From Candidatus Poribacteria bacterium (GTDB lineage: Bacteria > Poribacteria > WGA-4E > WGA-3G): 6,768 bases of DNA. Below are positions 5,659-6,768 of the stretch, piece after piece (positions within the stretch are counted from its first letter, which is position 1; the number at the start of each line of letters is the position of its first letter). The notes under the pieces are model-generated. The model was given only the letters and a program-made list of their open reading frames with translations, had not been told where the DNA came from and searched no databases. Made by a program: the position numbers and the translations under genes. The DNA lies in contig JAPPMR010000375.1 in NCBI GenBank assembly GCA_028818995.1, positions 1 to 6,768 of the forward strand, in the 5' to 3' direction.

Positions 5659-6387
5659 GTGAAATCATATCTTAAAACATTAAAAGAAAGATATTTACAG
5701 GGTTGGGAAAGGCAAACAACAGTTGTTTTACTTGCCTCTGCGGTGCTGTTAACATTGCATCGGACTTATAGCCGTCCGCGTTTTTTTCGCACTCATTTAG
5801 CAGGGTATTTTGATGCTTTGCCATTGGGGAAAAGCCATCCTTACTATTACTGGTTTTTATCAACAGGACTCACACTGTTTCTAATTCCAATAATTGTTGC
5901 AGTATTTGGGACAAAACAGCCACTGACCGATTATGGGATTCGCTTGGGCAAGCAAAAACTTGGGTGGGGTGTGACATTAGCGGCATGGGTTTTGATGATA
6001 CCCGTGGTCTTATTGGCAGTTAAAGTATATCCACCTTTTTTAGACAAGTATCCGTTAGGTAAGGCAGTCGCAGACAGTTGGATGGCATTCTTACCTTATC
6101 AACTTGCCTACGGTGTTTATATGTTTTCATGGGAATTCTTTTTCCGTGGGTTCATGCTTTTTGGATTAGAGAAAAGATTTGGGAACTATAGCATTTTAAT
6201 CCAGACTATTCCATTCGCAGTAATGCACTTTTCAAAACCATTGCCGGAAGCACTCGGTTCAATCATCGCTGGTGTATTGCTCGGTGTGCTTGCATTGGAA
6301 ACCCGTTCATTCGTCTATGGTGCGGCGATCCATTGGCTTGTGGCTATGACGATGGATACAGTCTGTGTTATCATTTCGCAAGTTTAA
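5659..6387 (+). CDS. CPBP family intramembrane metalloprotease-like protein
   Basis: This 242-residue polytopic membrane protein belongs to the CPBP (CaaX protease and bacteriocin-processing, Abi) superfamily. The expected motif set is present: WEFFFRG (158-164) with Glu159 and Arg163 corresponding to the second Glu and the Arg of EExxxR (the first Glu is Trp, as in a known CPBP subgroup), FAVMH (186-190) with His190, and HWLVAMTMD (225-233) with His225 and Asp233. Membrane segments appear at about 21-34, 64-83, 103-123, 141-157, 177-190, 200-214 and 220-239. Such proteins cleave prenylated or other membrane substrates in characterised cases; the target here is unknown. GTG 5659 is chosen because AGGG (5648-5651) lies 7 bases upstream and both promoter boxes lie before it. 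An in-frame TTG at 5605 lies in the -35 box and ahead of the predicted transcript start. No convincing terminator follows the TAA. Confidence 0.82.
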   Translation: MKSYLKTLKERYLQGWERQTTVVLLASAVLLTLHRTYSRPRFFRTHLAGYFDALPLGKSHPYYYWFLSTGLTLFLIPIIVAVFGTKQPLTDYGIRLGKQKLGWGVTLAAWVLMIPVVLLAVKVYPPFLDKYPLGKAVADSWMAFLPYQLAYGVYMFSWEFFFRGFMLFGLEKRFGNYSILIQTIPFAVMHFSKPLPEALGSIIAGVLLGVLALETRSFVYGAAIHWLVAMTMDTVCVIISQV

Positions 6388-6437
6388 TATTAACATTTCA
6401 TTCTATTGTGAAATAGCAAAACCTTAAAATTGTCCTA

Positions 6438-6466
6438 TTGTGTGTATTCAACAACTATGCTATAAT
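6438..6466 (+). promoter_or_regulatory. Extended -10 promoter of the DUF362-like gene
   Basis: TGC precedes a perfect TATAAT (6461-6466), giving an extended -10 element; a partial -35, TTGTGT (6438-6443, 3 of 6), is at 17-bp spacing. Initiation near 6473 would leave a leader of about 67 bases. This gives the last gene its own promoter independent of the CPBP gene. Confidence 0.65.
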
Positions 6467-6496
6467 CCACTGTATCTGAAAACATTATTCCAAACT

Positions 6497-6519
6497 CCCA
6501 CTGCTAATGTGGCACTGGG
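6497..6519 (+). other. Small hairpin in the 5' leader of the DUF362-like gene
   Basis: CCCA-c-TGC (6497-6504) pairs with GCA-c-TGGG (6512-6519): seven base pairs with one C-C mismatch and a 7-base loop. It ends about 10 bases before the Shine-Dalgarno site. It could modulate initiation but is small enough to be chance. Confidence 0.3.
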
Positions 6520-6529
6520 TAATTTTCAT

Positions 6530-6535
6530 AAGGAG
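6530..6535 (+). promoter_or_regulatory. Shine-Dalgarno site of the DUF362-like gene
   Basis: AAGGAG at 6530-6535, five bases before ATG 6541, is the best ribosome-binding site in the window and fixes the start of the last gene. Confidence 0.8.
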
Positions 6536-6540
6536 CGAAA

Positions 6541-6768
6541 ATGTCAGAAAAACAGTTCAAAGTTCGTGCAGCACATTGCGATTATCGTGCAAGTGAAGAG
6601 GAAATTTACCAGACACTACGCCGTATTACCGACCCACTTACCCGCTCATGGAAACCGATTGAGACTGCTAAAAAGGTTGTCATCAAATTCAACATGATGA
6701 AACCGCATGAGCGCATAATCTATTTTGAAGGTCGCCGCCGTGAACTGGTTGACGATGCAGTGTGCCGT
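6541..6768 (+). CDS. Probable DUF362-family protein, N-terminal part, cut by the right edge
   Basis: The first 76 codons are present and the frame is open to the window edge. The segment AKKVVIKFNMMKP (43-55) resembles the early strand of DUF362 proteins, where a VxIKxN motif is typical. It is followed by RRRELVDDAVCR (65-76), consistent with the helix that follows in that family. DUF362 proteins have unknown or poorly defined function, and some carry ferredoxin-like Fe-S motifs that would lie downstream, outside the window. The start is firm because of the AAGGAG site. There is no signal peptide or membrane segment in the visible part. By eye the codons are somewhat richer in G/C than those of the neighbouring genes. 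The family call is tentative because only the beginning is visible. Confidence 0.6.
   Translation, partial: MSEKQFKVRAAHCDYRASEEEIYQTLRRITDPLTRSWKPIETAKKVVIKFNMMKPHERIIYFEGRRRELVDDAVCR

Noticed and set aside
6395..6414. ATTTCA/TGAAAT hairpin after the CPBP gene as a terminator
   Set aside because: It has only six A/T-rich pairs with an 8-base loop and no following T-run.
6440..6697. An 85-codon + strand frame across the last promoter
   Set aside because: It overlaps the promoter, leader and well-supported start of the DUF362-like gene in a different frame and has no ribosome-binding site.
1..6768. A mobile element, CRISPR array, tRNA/rRNA gene or defence island
   Set aside because: I found no transposase or integrase motifs, no regularly spaced repeats and no tRNA-like cloverleaf; the genes are ordinary envelope and RNA-processing families.

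Overview
The window looks like chromosomal DNA of a Gram-negative bacterium. It carries a GT9 heptosyltransferase-family enzyme, sigma70-type promoters and recognisable Shine-Dalgarno sites, and its base composition is moderately AT-rich. The small GTAGGTTGGGTTGAA...AAACCCA-type repeat and the general character of the proteins make me suspect an uncultured lineage such as Candidatus Poribacteria. That is an impression from memory and not a demonstrated assignment.

Left part, + strand. Bases 1-237 are open in one frame from the window edge to a stop and may be the 3' end of a gene; a short interspersed repeat lies inside this stretch. A strong intrinsic terminator follows at 307-345. Two promoter-like sites come next. 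The nearer one is an extended -10 box only seven bases before the ATG of a DUF457/YdjM-type membrane hydrolase (518-1129), so that mRNA is probably leaderless. The hydrolase stop codon shares a base with the start of a class II CCA-adding/poly(A) polymerase-type nucleotidyltransferase (1129-2439).

Middle part, - strand. Three overlapping genes read leftwards as one operon. They encode a GT9 glycosyltransferase (5577-4546), a 489-residue membrane-anchored coiled-coil protein resembling the large uncharacterised proteins of MoxR/Bat-type operons (4567-3098), and a TVP38/TMEM64 (VTT) membrane protein (3108-2434). The last gene runs tail to tail into the nucleotidyltransferase gene, with the two stop regions overlapping by 6 bp and no terminator visible.

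Right part, + strand. A CPBP-family membrane protease-like protein (5659-6387) is divergent from the operon. The two transcription units appear to share one symmetric -10 sequence at 5628-5634, with a good -35 box 17 bp away on each side. After a short gap, an extended -10 promoter and a classical AAGGAG site lead into the N-terminus of a probable DUF362-family protein cut by the right edge (6541-6768).

Four of the proteins are membrane proteins and one probably glycosylates an envelope component, so the common theme is envelope biology. The nucleotidyltransferase (tRNA or RNA 3' ends) is the exception. I see no mobile element, CRISPR array, RNA gene or clear new multi-gene system. The most notable points are the bidirectional promoter, the leaderless start, the substitutions at conserved GT9 positions, and the Bat-like protein found without its usual partners.
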